DNA of 57,647 nt, taken from the NCBI RefSeq assembly GCF_022808595.1, contig NZ_JAKUCN010000012.1:1-57647 (forward strand). Reading direction: 5' to 3'. Made by a program: the position numbers and the translations under genes. Every line of letters starts with the position of its first letter. The stretch's first letter is position 1. The stretch is from Microvirga solisilvae. GTDB taxonomy: Bacteria; Pseudomonadota; Alphaproteobacteria; Rhizobiales; Beijerinckiaceae. Shown here piece after piece: positions 43,536 through 52,165 of this stretch. The notes below the pieces were generated by a model. The model did no database searches and was not told where the DNA came from. It saw nothing but the letters and a program-made list of their open reading frames with translations.

Positions 43536-44582
43536 CTATTTCGGCAGGTTCTTCACTTCGTTGTCCCACTTGGACAGAAGACGCTTGCGCTCTTCCGACG
43601 AGCCGTACTTGGCGAAGTCGAAGTTGATGAGCTTCACGTCGCTGAGCTTGGGAGCCTGCGGCGGGATCGGCGTGCTCTTGTTCGACGGCACCTGATAGGA
43701 CTTGGCTTCGGCGCCGAGCTTCTGCGCGTTGGCGGTCAGAGCCCAATCGTAGAACTTCTGCGCGTTTTCCATGTTCTTCGCGCCCTTGATGATCGACATG
43801 GAGCCGATCTCGTAGCCCGTGCCTTCGCAAGGAGCCACAACCTTGATCGGGGCCTTGTCGACGACCATCGTGACGATGTCGTGCATGAAGGCGATACCGG
43901 CGGTGGTCTCACCCTGCGCCATGGCCTTGGCGGGAGCAGCACCCGATTTGGTGTACTGATTGACGTTCTTGTGGAGCGCCTTCATGTACTCGAAGCCCTT
44001 GTCCTCACCCATGATCTGCACGATCGATGCGAGCAGGGTATAGGCGGTGCCGGACGAGTTCGGATCGGCAACCTGCACTTCGCCCTTCAACTCGGGCTTC
44101 AACAGATCGGCCCAGCACTTGAGTTCGCCGGTCTTGTTTGAAGCGGCGAGTTCGGTGTTGTAGCCGAAGCCCAGAGCGCCTGAATAGATGCCGACGGTGC
44201 GCTTCTTGGACTGCTCCCACTGGCGCACGGCCCAATCCTGCAGCTCGTTCATCTTCGGCGAGGTGTATTCCACCGTCAGACCTTCTTCGGCGGCCTGCAT
44301 GTGGGGATCGCCCGTGCCGCCCCACCAGATGTCGGCGCGCGGATTGGCGGCTTCCGCCTTCACCTGGGCGAAGACTTCGCCGGCGCTCTTGCGAGTCATG
44401 GAAACCTTGATGCCGGTCTCACGCTCGAAGGCGGTGACCATGGCGCGGCACCATTCTTCCTGCACGCCGCAATACATCACGAGCGCGCCCTGAGCCTGGG
44501 CCGCACCGGCGGACAGGAACGACAGAGCGGTCATGGAACCCGCCAGCATGGTGGCGGCAACGAGGTTCTTCTTAAGCTTCAC
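43536..44582 (-). CDS. ABC transporter substrate-binding protein (AfuA/FbpA-like, COG1840)
   Basis: The 348-residue periplasmic protein has a signal peptide (about 1-30, ending AQA). Its type II binding-protein core includes the family segments FERETGIKV, ADIWWGGTGD and GYNTELA. The adjacent tyrosine pair that binds ferric ion in FbpA is absent (no YY anywhere in the chain), which weakens an iron role. Sugar-phosphate or phosphonate-type ligands seen in related AfuA/PhnS groups are alternatives. The start is GTG at 44582 with GGGAGGA upstream. Confidence 0.85.
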   Translation of the reverse strand: MKLKKNLVAATMLAGSMTALSFLSAGAAQAQGALVMYCGVQEEWCRAMVTAFERETGIKVSMTRKSAGEVFAQVKAEAANPRADIWWGGTGDPHMQAAEEGLTVEYTSPKMNELQDWAVRQWEQSKKRTVGIYSGALGFGYNTELAASNKTGELKCWADLLKPELKGEVQVADPNSSGTAYTLLASIVQIMGEDKGFEYMKALHKNVNQYTKSGAAPAKAMAQGETTAGIAFMHDIVTMVVDKAPIKVVAPCEGTGYEIGSMSIIKGAKNMENAQKFYDWALTANAQKLGAEAKSYQVPSNKSTPIPPQAPKLSDVKLINFDFAKYGSSEERKRLLSKWDNEVKNLPK

Positions 44583-44709
44583 AGTTTTCCTCCCATAGGG
44601 TTGTTGTATTGTTGTTATTAGTTGGTCGGCTAAGCTCCCCTCAATGAGGCGACGGGTCAAGAGCCTTGCCGACAATGCCAAAATGAATCTTTAGGCTAAT
44701 GCCCTGACG

Positions 44710-45504
44710 TCAGGGCTCTTTGTCGATTCCCGTCGCTTTGACCAGAATTTCCGCCAGTTCCGGCGTGCAGGCGAGAACAGGGTTGCCTTTGCGCAGCCCA
44801 TCCTTGGCCAAGAAGTTGTTGGTCCAGCCGCCTGCTTCCTCGATGATGAGAAGGCCCGCGAGCACGTCCCAGGAATTGATGTGCAACTCGCAATAGGCAT
44901 CGGTGCGGCCGTCTGCAACGTAAGCGAGGCCGAGCGTGCCCGATCCGCCGCGACGCACATTCGCCCCTGCCGCCTTGAGCTTCTCGACGACGGCGATGTA
45001 GGGCTCCGCAGGAAGGCGCGATGACCAGCCGGCCTCCACCGTGGCCTGCTGCATGTTCTTGAGCCCGCTGACCTTGATCGCCTCGCCGTTCATGAAGACG
45101 CCGCGCCCGCGCTGGCTCGTGTAGAGCTCGTCCTGCATCACGTTATAGACCACGCCGATCTCGGTCCGGCCGTCGCGCACGAAGGCAATGGAGATGGCGA
45201 AATGCGGGATGCCACGGGCGAAGTTCGCCGTGCCGTCGATGGGATCGACCACCCACACATCGCGCTCGAAGGAGCCGCCACCCTCTTCGCCGAAGAACGA
45301 GTCCTTCGGGAACAGCTCGCCCAGGCGTCTGCGGATAAGCTCCTCGACTTCCGCATCGGTGGCGGTGAGGAAGTCCTGCGGTCCTTTGAGGTCCGGTAGC
45401 TGGGAGCGCGGGCGCTCCAGGAAGCGCTTGCGCGCCAATACTCCTGCCTCGCGCCCGATGGCGCAGGCGGCGGCAAATCTCAGGTCCAGGCTATCGGTGG
45501 TCAT
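44710..45504 (-). CDS. Inositol monophosphatase family protein
   Basis: The 264-residue enzyme (from ATG 45504; an ATG at 45558 is also possible and neither has a clear ribosome site) has the metal-site motifs GEEGG (72-76), DPIDGTANF (87-95) and the C-terminal SWDVLAG. It removes phosphate from inositol phosphates or other sugar phosphates, or from PAPS/nucleotides in some members. It is directly upstream of the importer genes on the same strand with 127 bases between. Confidence 0.87.
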   Translation of the reverse strand: MTTDSLDLRFAAACAIGREAGVLARKRFLERPRSQLPDLKGPQDFLTATDAEVEELIRRRLGELFPKDSFFGEEGGGSFERDVWVVDPIDGTANFARGIPHFAISIAFVRDGRTEIGVVYNVMQDELYTSQRGRGVFMNGEAIKVSGLKNMQQATVEAGWSSRLPAEPYIAVVEKLKAAGANVRRGGSGTLGLAYVADGRTDAYCELHINSWDVLAGLLIIEEAGGWTNNFLAKDGLRKGNPVLACTPELAEILVKATGIDKEP

Positions 45505-45699
45505 GGCGTTCAGGCGTTCCCCTAGGATCAAAAAGGCGTCCGGTTTGTTGTCAGGCATTCATGAAGGTTCGTGAGAATGCGTAAAGCCGCACACTCTGTT
45601 TTAAGGAGAAGTCCCTGAACCTAGCGAAATGATTCTTTATTAGCCGGCTCAAATCAACTACGTTACAAACTAACCAGAACGGAATCCTACTCTCGTCGA

Positions 45700-46155
45700 A
45701 TGTCCAGGCCCTCCAAAGAAGAACTTGCCCAAGTCGGAGCGCTCCCCTTCCGCATCAAGGACGGCAGGGTCGAGGTGCTGCTCGTCACATCCCGCGAGAC
45801 CAAGCGCTGGCTGATCCCGAAGGGCTGGCCGATGAAGGGCAAGAAGCCGCACAAGGCCGCCGCCCAAGAGGCCGAGGAGGAAGCCGGCGTGAAGGGCGAT
45901 ATCAAGAACAAGCCCTTAGGCTATTACGATTACTGGAAGCGCCGCGCCTCGCATTTTGACCTGTGCCGGGTGAATGTCTATCCGCTCGAGGTCTCCAAGC
46001 AGCTGAAGTCCTGGCGAGAGAAAGGCCAGCGCGAAGCCCAATGGTTCGAGGTGGAGGAAGCCGCGCATCAGGTGCTGGAACCTGCGCTCGCGGACCTCAT
46101 CCGCAGCCTGCCACACCATGTCGGCCATGCTTCTTCTTCTGAGGTAGCGGCCTGA
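45700..46155 (+). CDS. NUDIX hydrolase (diphosphoinositol-polyphosphate/Ap-type subgroup)
   Basis: The 151-residue protein has a Nudix box at residues 42-64. The metal-binding Glu residues E57, E60 and E61 are kept, but the family's usual Glu and Arg are replaced by K48 and Q56. The preceding RWLIPKGWP segment is typical of hydrolases for dinucleoside or diphosphoinositol polyphosphates. It would cleave a nucleoside-diphosphate-linked or polyphosphate substrate. It is divergent from the phosphatase gene. Confidence 0.85.
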   Translation: MSRPSKEELAQVGALPFRIKDGRVEVLLVTSRETKRWLIPKGWPMKGKKPHKAAAQEAEEEAGVKGDIKNKPLGYYDYWKRRASHFDLCRVNVYPLEVSKQLKSWREKGQREAQWFEVEEAAHQVLEPALADLIRSLPHHVGHASSSEVAA

Positions 46156-46263
46156 AATTTACGTTCTTCAGGGAACGCAACGCTCTTCAAGAAGTCTTTC
46201 CTCATATCGAGACGGTCCTGCATTCAGCTTGGCCGGTTGCAGGCATGTTGGAAGGAGATTTCG

Positions 46264-47436
46264 ATGAAGGCGCTTGTTTGGCACGGCACCACCGATATTC
46301 GCTGCGACTCCGTTCCCGATCCTCAGATCGAGCATCCGCGCGATGCGATCATCAAGGTGACAAGCTGCGCCATCTGCGGCTCGGATCTCCATCTTTACGA
46401 TCACTTCATGCCGGGCATGAAGAGCGGCGACATCATGGGCCATGAGACCATGGGCGAGGTGGTCGAGGTCGGCGCAGAGTCGAAGGGCAAGTTGAAGGTG
46501 GGCGACCGCGTGGTGATCCCGTTCACCATCATCTGCGGCGAGTGCGATCAGTGCAAGCGCGGCAACTTCTCCGTCTGCGAGCGCACCAACCGCAACGGCC
46601 ATATCGCGGCGAAGGCCTTCGGTCATTCCACGGCAGGCTTGTTCGGCTACACGCATCTTACCGGCGGCTATGCCGGCGGCCAGGCAGAATATCTGCGCGT
46701 GCCCTTCGCCGATGCCACGCATATCAAGGTGCCCAAGGGCATTCCGGACGAGAAGCTCCTCTTCCTGAGCGACATCTTCCCCACCGGTTGGCAGGCCGCC
46801 GTGCAATGCGACATCCAGCCGGACGACACGGTGGCGATCTGGGGCGCGGGCCCCGTGGGCCAGATGGCGATCCGGAGCGCGGTTCTGCTCGGCGCGAAAC
46901 AGGTCGTCGTGATCGACCGCGTGCCTGAGCGTCTCGCCATGGCGGAAGCAGGTGGCGCAATCACCATCAACTTCGATGAAGAAAGCGTCATCGAGCGTCT
47001 CAACGAACTCACGAACGGCAAGGGCCCAGAGAAGTGCATCGATGCGGTGGGCATGGAAGCGCATGCGGCCGGCACGATCGATGCCATGTATGACCGCGTG
47101 AAGCAGGCGACGATGATGGAGACGGACCGTCCGCATGTGCTGCGCGAGATGGCCTATGTCTGCCGTCCTGCCGGGACGCTTTCCATCCCCGGGGTCTATG
47201 GCGGATTGCTCGACAAGATTCCCTTCGGCGCGATCATGAACAAGGGCCTCACCATTCGCACCGGCCAGACACACGTCAATCGCTGGACCGACGATCTTCT
47301 GCACCGCATCGAGGAAGGACAGATCGATCCGTCCTTCGTGATCACGCACACGGTCGGCCTCGAAGAGGGACCGGACATGTACAAGATTTTCCGCGACAAG
47401 CAGGACGGCTGCGTCAAGGTTGTTCTCAAGCCCTGA
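46264..47436 (+). CDS. Zinc-dependent alcohol dehydrogenase (formaldehyde-dehydrogenase-like MDR)
   Basis: The 390-residue medium-chain dehydrogenase has the catalytic zinc site C38, H60 and E61 (CGSDLH, GHETMGE). The structural-zinc cysteines are C91, C94, C97 and C105, and the Rossmann motif GAGPVG lies near residue 198. The extended C-terminal half resembles glutathione-independent formaldehyde dehydrogenase-like enzymes. AAGGAG precedes ATG 46264. The following hypothetical gene begins 11 bases after the stop, so both are probably cotranscribed. Confidence 0.9.
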   Translation: MKALVWHGTTDIRCDSVPDPQIEHPRDAIIKVTSCAICGSDLHLYDHFMPGMKSGDIMGHETMGEVVEVGAESKGKLKVGDRVVIPFTIICGECDQCKRGNFSVCERTNRNGHIAAKAFGHSTAGLFGYTHLTGGYAGGQAEYLRVPFADATHIKVPKGIPDEKLLFLSDIFPTGWQAAVQCDIQPDDTVAIWGAGPVGQMAIRSAVLLGAKQVVVIDRVPERLAMAEAGGAITINFDEESVIERLNELTNGKGPEKCIDAVGMEAHAAGTIDAMYDRVKQATMMETDRPHVLREMAYVCRPAGTLSIPGVYGGLLDKIPFGAIMNKGLTIRTGQTHVNRWTDDLLHRIEEGQIDPSFVITHTVGLEEGPDMYKIFRDKQDGCVKVVLKP

Positions 47437-47447
47437 AGGTGAATTTC

Positions 47448-48023
47448 ATGCGCTACGAAACTGCAAGAACTCGCAGGCAAGGTCACGCCGACACGGCCAC
47501 CGATACGCTCGCACGCGGACTCGGCCTTTTCTCCATCGCGTTCGGCATCGCGGAAGTCGCGGCGCCCCGTGCGATGGCACGCGCCCTCGGCATGAAAGGG
47601 CAGGAGGGCCTGATCGCAGGTTACGGCCTGCGTGAGATCGCAACCGGCATCGGCATTCTCGCTTCGAAAGATCCGACGCCCTGGATCTGGGGCCGCGTAG
47701 CCGGTGACGCGCTCGATCTCGCGACGCTCGCAACGGCTCTCGAAGGCAAGAACCCGAAAAAGGAGAATGTCGGCATCGCCATGGCGGCGGTCGCCGGCGT
47801 CACGGCGCTCGATGTGTATTGCGCGCAGACGCTCAGCCGCGAAAGCCCGCATCCGCTGCCGCCGATCCAGGATTATTCGGACCGCACAGGCTTCCCGCAA
47901 GGCGTCGATCATTCATGGGGTGCCGCCAGCGACTTCGAGGTGCCGGATGACTTCCGCACGCCGGAACCTCTGCGACCCTACACGCAGCCGGACTTGCCAC
48001 AACGTCCAATGCCGGGCTTATAA
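47448..48023 (+). CDS. Conserved hypothetical protein with hydrophobic central region
   Basis: The 191-residue protein has an Ala/Gly-rich central part (about residues 20-125) with several marginal membrane-like segments and a Pro-rich C-terminal tail (about 130-191). Similar genes often follow Zn-alcohol dehydrogenase genes in this bacterial group, where they carry names such as cyclase dehydrase without experimental basis. GAAGGTG lies before ATG 47448. Function unknown; it is linked to the dehydrogenase upstream. Confidence 0.7.
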   Translation: MRYETARTRRQGHADTATDTLARGLGLFSIAFGIAEVAAPRAMARALGMKGQEGLIAGYGLREIATGIGILASKDPTPWIWGRVAGDALDLATLATALEGKNPKKENVGIAMAAVAGVTALDVYCAQTLSRESPHPLPPIQDYSDRTGFPQGVDHSWGAASDFEVPDDFRTPEPLRPYTQPDLPQRPMPGL

Positions 48024-48029
48024 GTCAGG

Positions 48030-48479
48030 ATGACGAAGCGGCAGGTATTTACGATCGGATATGAGGGAGCGGATGTGGACCGCTTCCTCACCACCCTGAA
48101 GGATGCGGGCGTGGAAGCTCTCGCCGATGTGCGGGCCGTGGCTTTGTCGCGCAAGCGCGGTTTTTCCAAATCGGCTTTGCGCGATGCGCTTGCGAGCCAG
48201 GACATCGGCTACGAGCATTTCATCAAGCTCGGCACTCCCAAGGAGGGACGTCAGGCAGCCAGGGCCGGCGACGGCGAATTGATGCGTCGCATCTATTGCG
48301 ACGAGGTATTGGCAACGGACGAGGCGCAGGCGGCATTCCAGGATCTGGAAGCCATGGCTGGCGCGAAGCCCATCTGCCTTCTCTGCTTCGAGCGCGATCC
48401 CGTCAATTGCCACCGCCGGGTGCTGGCACAGAGGCTCGAGAAGCTGGGATTCGAGACGGTCGATCTGACGGTCTTGTGA
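48030..48479 (+). CDS. DUF488 family protein
   Basis: The 149-residue protein shows the DUF488 pattern: an N-terminal TIGYEG segment, ADVRAVALSRKRGFSK, and the C-terminal LLCFERDPVNCHR motif with two cysteines. The family is widespread and uncharacterised; its conserved Cys/His residues suggest a metal or nucleotide-related enzyme. The gene starts six bases after the previous stop, so it is the third gene of the alcohol-dehydrogenase unit. Confidence 0.87.
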   Translation: MTKRQVFTIGYEGADVDRFLTTLKDAGVEALADVRAVALSRKRGFSKSALRDALASQDIGYEHFIKLGTPKEGRQAARAGDGELMRRIYCDEVLATDEAQAAFQDLEAMAGAKPICLLCFERDPVNCHRRVLAQRLEKLGFETVDLTVL

Positions 48480-48613
48480 AGGCAGCCGATGCCGACCGTG
48501 CCTTGATATAAAATTGCATTATTCCCCAAAGTCATCTATCCCTCGTTCCGGAATTACGTGATTTGCCGGGCCCTGGAGGCCTCGGCGCCATAAAAATTTC
48601 TCTGGGGGCTTCG

Positions 48614-49531
48614 ATGAAGACGAAATTTGCAGCTTGTTTGATCCTCTTCTCGCTGTTGAGCCTTGCCTCGGCTTCGGCCGCGGAGTTGAAGCCTTATCAG
48701 AAGGAAGCGCTGAAGAAGCTTGAAGAGCTCCATGGCGGCATGTGGCCGATGGTCAGGCAACAATACCAGACCGTGATCGAGACCTCCTCCGAGAAGCAGG
48801 TGGAAGCCATCGTCAAGATGGTCTCTGAAGCACGAGGGAACGTGGCGGCCAGTCAGAACTCTGAAGAGGAGGAGACCGCCGATGCCGGAGGTCCTGACGC
48901 TTGGGAAATGTCCGAGGCGGTGCGCGAGGATCTCGAGAAGCAGATCAACAAGCCTTACGAGGCCTTCGTCGAGCATGTGGCGAAACTGGGCACTGCGCGC
49001 CATGTGATCGCCGGTGAGTCCAGCGCCGCTATCTACAAGGCTGAGACGGGCGCCCGTCTGAGCGCCGTCGGCGAGATGTTCAAGAAAAACACGTTCATCA
49101 CCAACAAGTCCATTGCGGACGGGTTGGAAGAGATGCGCCTCGCGCGGCAGAAGCTGTTCGACAGCAAAAAATACCACAAGGTCAGCCTGCCCTTCGGCAA
49201 TCCTCCGGACAACACGACCGACATTCGCACCATCGTCGCCGATGCCGTGGGCAGGATCACGACCCTCAACAACCAATTCGGCAAGATCGCAGCCGACATC
49301 AAGAAGCGCATGGATGCGATTCCTTACGGCGGCGGCGTCAACGTGAACAAGGCGATGCAGGATCTCGCGGATGAGCGCGAGCGTCATAACAAGGCCCTGA
49401 GCGCGGAAGTGACGAAGATCGTGGCTGAGATGAATCGCCGGATCGCCGAACAGGATCGTCCTTTGTTCAACTGGATGATCGAGCCCCTGAAGGCGGCAAA
49501 GCCGCAGGCTGGGCCGGTCGCTCGTAACTGA
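48614..49531 (+). CDS. Secreted hypothetical protein with helical/coiled-coil regions
   Basis: The 305-residue protein has a signal peptide (about 1-22, ending ASA). Its mature part is mostly charged amphipathic helix, with no cysteine after the signal peptide and no recognised domain. The short GGGGG tract eight bases before ATG 48614 could serve as ribosome site. It stands alone before the two RTX genes, and a link to them is not shown. Confidence 0.62.
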   Translation: MKTKFAACLILFSLLSLASASAAELKPYQKEALKKLEELHGGMWPMVRQQYQTVIETSSEKQVEAIVKMVSEARGNVAASQNSEEEETADAGGPDAWEMSEAVREDLEKQINKPYEAFVEHVAKLGTARHVIAGESSAAIYKAETGARLSAVGEMFKKNTFITNKSIADGLEEMRLARQKLFDSKKYHKVSLPFGNPPDNTTDIRTIVADAVGRITTLNNQFGKIAADIKKRMDAIPYGGGVNVNKAMQDLADERERHNKALSAEVTKIVAEMNRRIAEQDRPLFNWMIEPLKAAKPQAGPVARN

Positions 49532-49684
49532 GCAATCAGGCGAACGACTTCCTCATAAACGCCTTCAGGATTTTTACATAATAGTGCTGCAAAACCTGGG
49601 ACTTCGCTTTCTGATAGGCGAGGAACCGGCTTTGAGCCTATTCGCGACCGCTTACTGAAGATTACCTGCTTTCCGGATCACTCC

Positions 49685-51895
49685 ATGACATCTCTGCCAG
49701 CTTGGAACACTGTCTTCAAATTCTTGGACAACCCCGACGATTCGGTTTCCGATCCGGTGCTCCAATCGCTCGGCAATGGATCTTTTGCCGTTGTCTGGAG
49801 CCAGAGCGATCCTGTGACGGGCGAAGGGCGCTTGTGGATGAGGATCCTCGGCGCGGACGGAACGCCGAAGACGGAGGCGACGGAAATCACCCTAGCGGCC
49901 GGCGTCGCGACACAAGCCAAGTTTGAGCCCGCGGTGGCTCTCCTGAGCAACGGCAATTTCGTCGTTACCTGGGAGGATTACAGCAATCTCGATGACGATG
50001 ACGTCGTCGGCGTCAGAGGCAAGATCTTCGACGCAAACGGTGTCGGAATCGGCGATGATTTTCACATCAATTCGAAGCTCGAAGGGCCACAGTTCGAGGC
50101 CTCGGTTACCGCATTGGCGGGGGGCGGGTTTGCCGTTGCCTATTCGGATGTGAGCGGTGACGGCGATGGTTCGGGCGTGCGAACCCGTATCTTCGATGAG
50201 ATGGGGCGTCCCGTTCTCCGGCCGGGAGAGGACCCGGATGCGATCGACGATATTTTCGCGAATGCCATCAAGACGAGAGGTCAGGTCAATCCGGCCACGG
50301 CGGCGCTGAAGGATGGTGGTTATGTCGTCGTGTATGAGGATTACAGCGTGTCGGGCGATGATCCCTATACGACCCTCCGCGGCCGTATTTTCAAGGCGGA
50401 TGGCACCCCGGTCTCCGAGAATGATTTTCTCATCCCGCAAGCCGGAGCATCCGGAGGTAAGGGATACCCGGATGTCGTGACGCTGGCCGATGGCAAGTTC
50501 GTCGCCGTATGGGAATATGACAAGGACGACAGCGGCTACAAGACTGTCAGAGGTCGTGTCTTCAATGCGGACGGAACTCCTGCCGGCGATGAATTCGACA
50601 TGCATCAGGGCGAGGATTCGCTCCAGCTGAGTCCTCGTATCGTGGCGCTGAAGGATGGCGGATTCGCCATTTCCTATAGCACCGGCGCGGCGGGCGATGT
50701 GCGGATCGCGACCTTTTCAGGAACGGGAGTGTTCCAAGCCAATACGCTCGTCGAGCTTCCTGAGAATGCTTCCCTGGAAGGTGACCCCAGCATCGCAGTG
50801 CTCGCGGACGGGCGCCTCGTTGTGTCCTGGGTCGATCATGATGTCGATACCGATACTTATGGAGCCCATGCCCAGATTTTCGATCCTCGCAGCGGTGCGG
50901 TGAATCTCCCGGGTACAAGCCAAGACGATCATTACATCGGCACTGGTCTCAATGACATCCTCAGTGGCTTTACGGGAAACGACAAGCTGGAGGGCGGAGC
51001 CGGTAACGACATTTTCGATGGCGGCTTAGGTGCCGACATCCTTATCGGCGGCACCGGAAACGACACCTATTATATTGATAACGGCGATACCGTGATCGAA
51101 GAGGGCGGCGGCGGATATGACATCATCATCGCCTCCTACAGCGCCGCGCTCGGCAACAACACGCAGGTGGAGGTGCTGCAAGCAGCCGCTGGAACCGTCG
51201 GGTATAGCCTGAGCGGCGGCAACATGAACGATACGCTGATCGGCAATAGGGGGCATAACGTCCTGAATGGCGGCACGGGCAATGACCGCATGATCGGCGG
51301 CGCCGGCAACGACATCTATTATGTCAACAGCCGCTATGACGTCGTCTCCGAAACTGGTAGTGCGAACGGCAACGATCTGGTGGTGTCGTATGTCAACTAC
51401 ACGCTTGGCGCCTATGTCGAGAGGCTCACAGGTATCGGCTCCAGTGCCATCTCGTTGACCGGCAATTCGCTCGCCAACACGATTATCGGCAATACCGCCG
51501 CCAACGTCATCAAGGCCGGCTCCGGCAACGACAAGATCTACGGCGGCTATGGCAACGATTTGCTTTATGGCAACACAGGACGCGATATCTTCGTGTTCAA
51601 CACGGCCCTGCACAGCGCGCGCAACAAGGATCGGGTTCTTGACTGGGTGACCCGCGACGACACGATCTACCTAGAGAACGCGATCTTCAAGGCGCTCAAG
51701 AAGACGGGCACGCTGAACAAGGCGTACTTCACGGTTGGCGCCAAGGCGACGGATAAATACGACTTCATCGGCTACAACAAGGCCACGGGCGATCTGTGGT
51801 ATGACGTCAATGCCAACAGGTCAGGTGGGCAGTACTTCTTCGCCAATGTGGGCAAGAACAAGGGCCTCACCAACGCCGACTTCGTTATTATTTAA
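49685..51895 (+). CDS. RTX calcium-binding protein with seven-repeat N-terminal region (type I secretion substrate)
   Basis: The 736-residue protein lacks a signal peptide. Residues about 20-410 contain seven ~50-residue repeats of the pattern DGxFVVxWED...VRGRIFNADGTP. Residues about 415-640 carry hemolysin-type GGxGxDxxx nonapeptide repeats (EGGAGNDIF, IGGTGNDTY, NGGTGNDRM, GGYGNDLLY), which bind calcium. The final 80 residues end in hydrophobic FVII, as in T1SS signals. It is exported through an ABC/TolC-type channel not encoded here. A terminator follows. Role: surface or extracellular protein, substrate unknown. Confidence 0.88.
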   Translation: MTSLPAWNTVFKFLDNPDDSVSDPVLQSLGNGSFAVVWSQSDPVTGEGRLWMRILGADGTPKTEATEITLAAGVATQAKFEPAVALLSNGNFVVTWEDYSNLDDDDVVGVRGKIFDANGVGIGDDFHINSKLEGPQFEASVTALAGGGFAVAYSDVSGDGDGSGVRTRIFDEMGRPVLRPGEDPDAIDDIFANAIKTRGQVNPATAALKDGGYVVVYEDYSVSGDDPYTTLRGRIFKADGTPVSENDFLIPQAGASGGKGYPDVVTLADGKFVAVWEYDKDDSGYKTVRGRVFNADGTPAGDEFDMHQGEDSLQLSPRIVALKDGGFAISYSTGAAGDVRIATFSGTGVFQANTLVELPENASLEGDPSIAVLADGRLVVSWVDHDVDTDTYGAHAQIFDPRSGAVNLPGTSQDDHYIGTGLNDILSGFTGNDKLEGGAGNDIFDGGLGADILIGGTGNDTYYIDNGDTVIEEGGGGYDIIIASYSAALGNNTQVEVLQAAAGTVGYSLSGGNMNDTLIGNRGHNVLNGGTGNDRMIGGAGNDIYYVNSRYDVVSETGSANGNDLVVSYVNYTLGAYVERLTGIGSSAISLTGNSLANTIIGNTAANVIKAGSGNDKIYGGYGNDLLYGNTGRDIFVFNTALHSARNKDRVLDWVTRDDTIYLENAIFKALKKTGTLNKAYFTVGAKATDKYDFIGYNKATGDLWYDVNANRSGGQYFFANVGKNKGLTNADFVII
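49745..50920 (+). repeat. Seven protein repeats in the first RTX protein (propeller candidate)
   Basis: Each unit has the skeleton [LADGGFVVxW]-[DxxDxDxxxVRGRIF]-[NADGTPxxxEFxIN], about 165 bases long. The last unit runs into a DPRSGAVNL linker before the RTX region. Seven units of this size fit a seven-bladed beta-propeller. Confidence 0.65.
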
Positions 51896-51919
51896 ACGCG
51901 AACTTATCGCGTAGGCCGC

Positions 51920-51949
51920 AACCCACCCTTGCATCAAGGGTGGGTTTTT
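51920..51949 (+). terminator. Rho-independent terminator after the first RTX gene
   Basis: AACCCACCCTT (51920-51930) and AAGGGTGGGTT (51936-51946) are perfect complements around GCATC and are followed by TTTTTC. It separates the two RTX genes. Confidence 0.9.
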
Positions 51950-52165
51950 CTTTGCAATTTTGCGAAACATGGCGCAGTGAAATTGTCTATGGCGTTCGAA
52001 AGTATACAGTTTTCGGAAAAATCCTTGCGTTTCTGCAACTGAGGAATTCTTGAAAAGACTTACGCTCCCGCTTCCTCCTTGCTCCGCACCGCAAACCCTT
52101 TCAATGTAAGGAAATAATGTTTCAAGCAGGAATAAGGCCTGCGTATTTCCTATGGGGCTATAACG

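Noticed and set aside
43536..44582. Firm ferric-iron binding protein (FbpA) call
   Set aside because: The Tyr-Tyr iron ligand pair is absent and no Fur-box-like site was recognised upstream.
44701..44716. Perfect 16-base palindrome GCCCTGACGTCAGGGC at the end of the phosphatase gene
   Set aside because: It has no loop and no T-run for a terminator and overlaps the stop codon; chance or a weak 3' structure is as likely as regulation.
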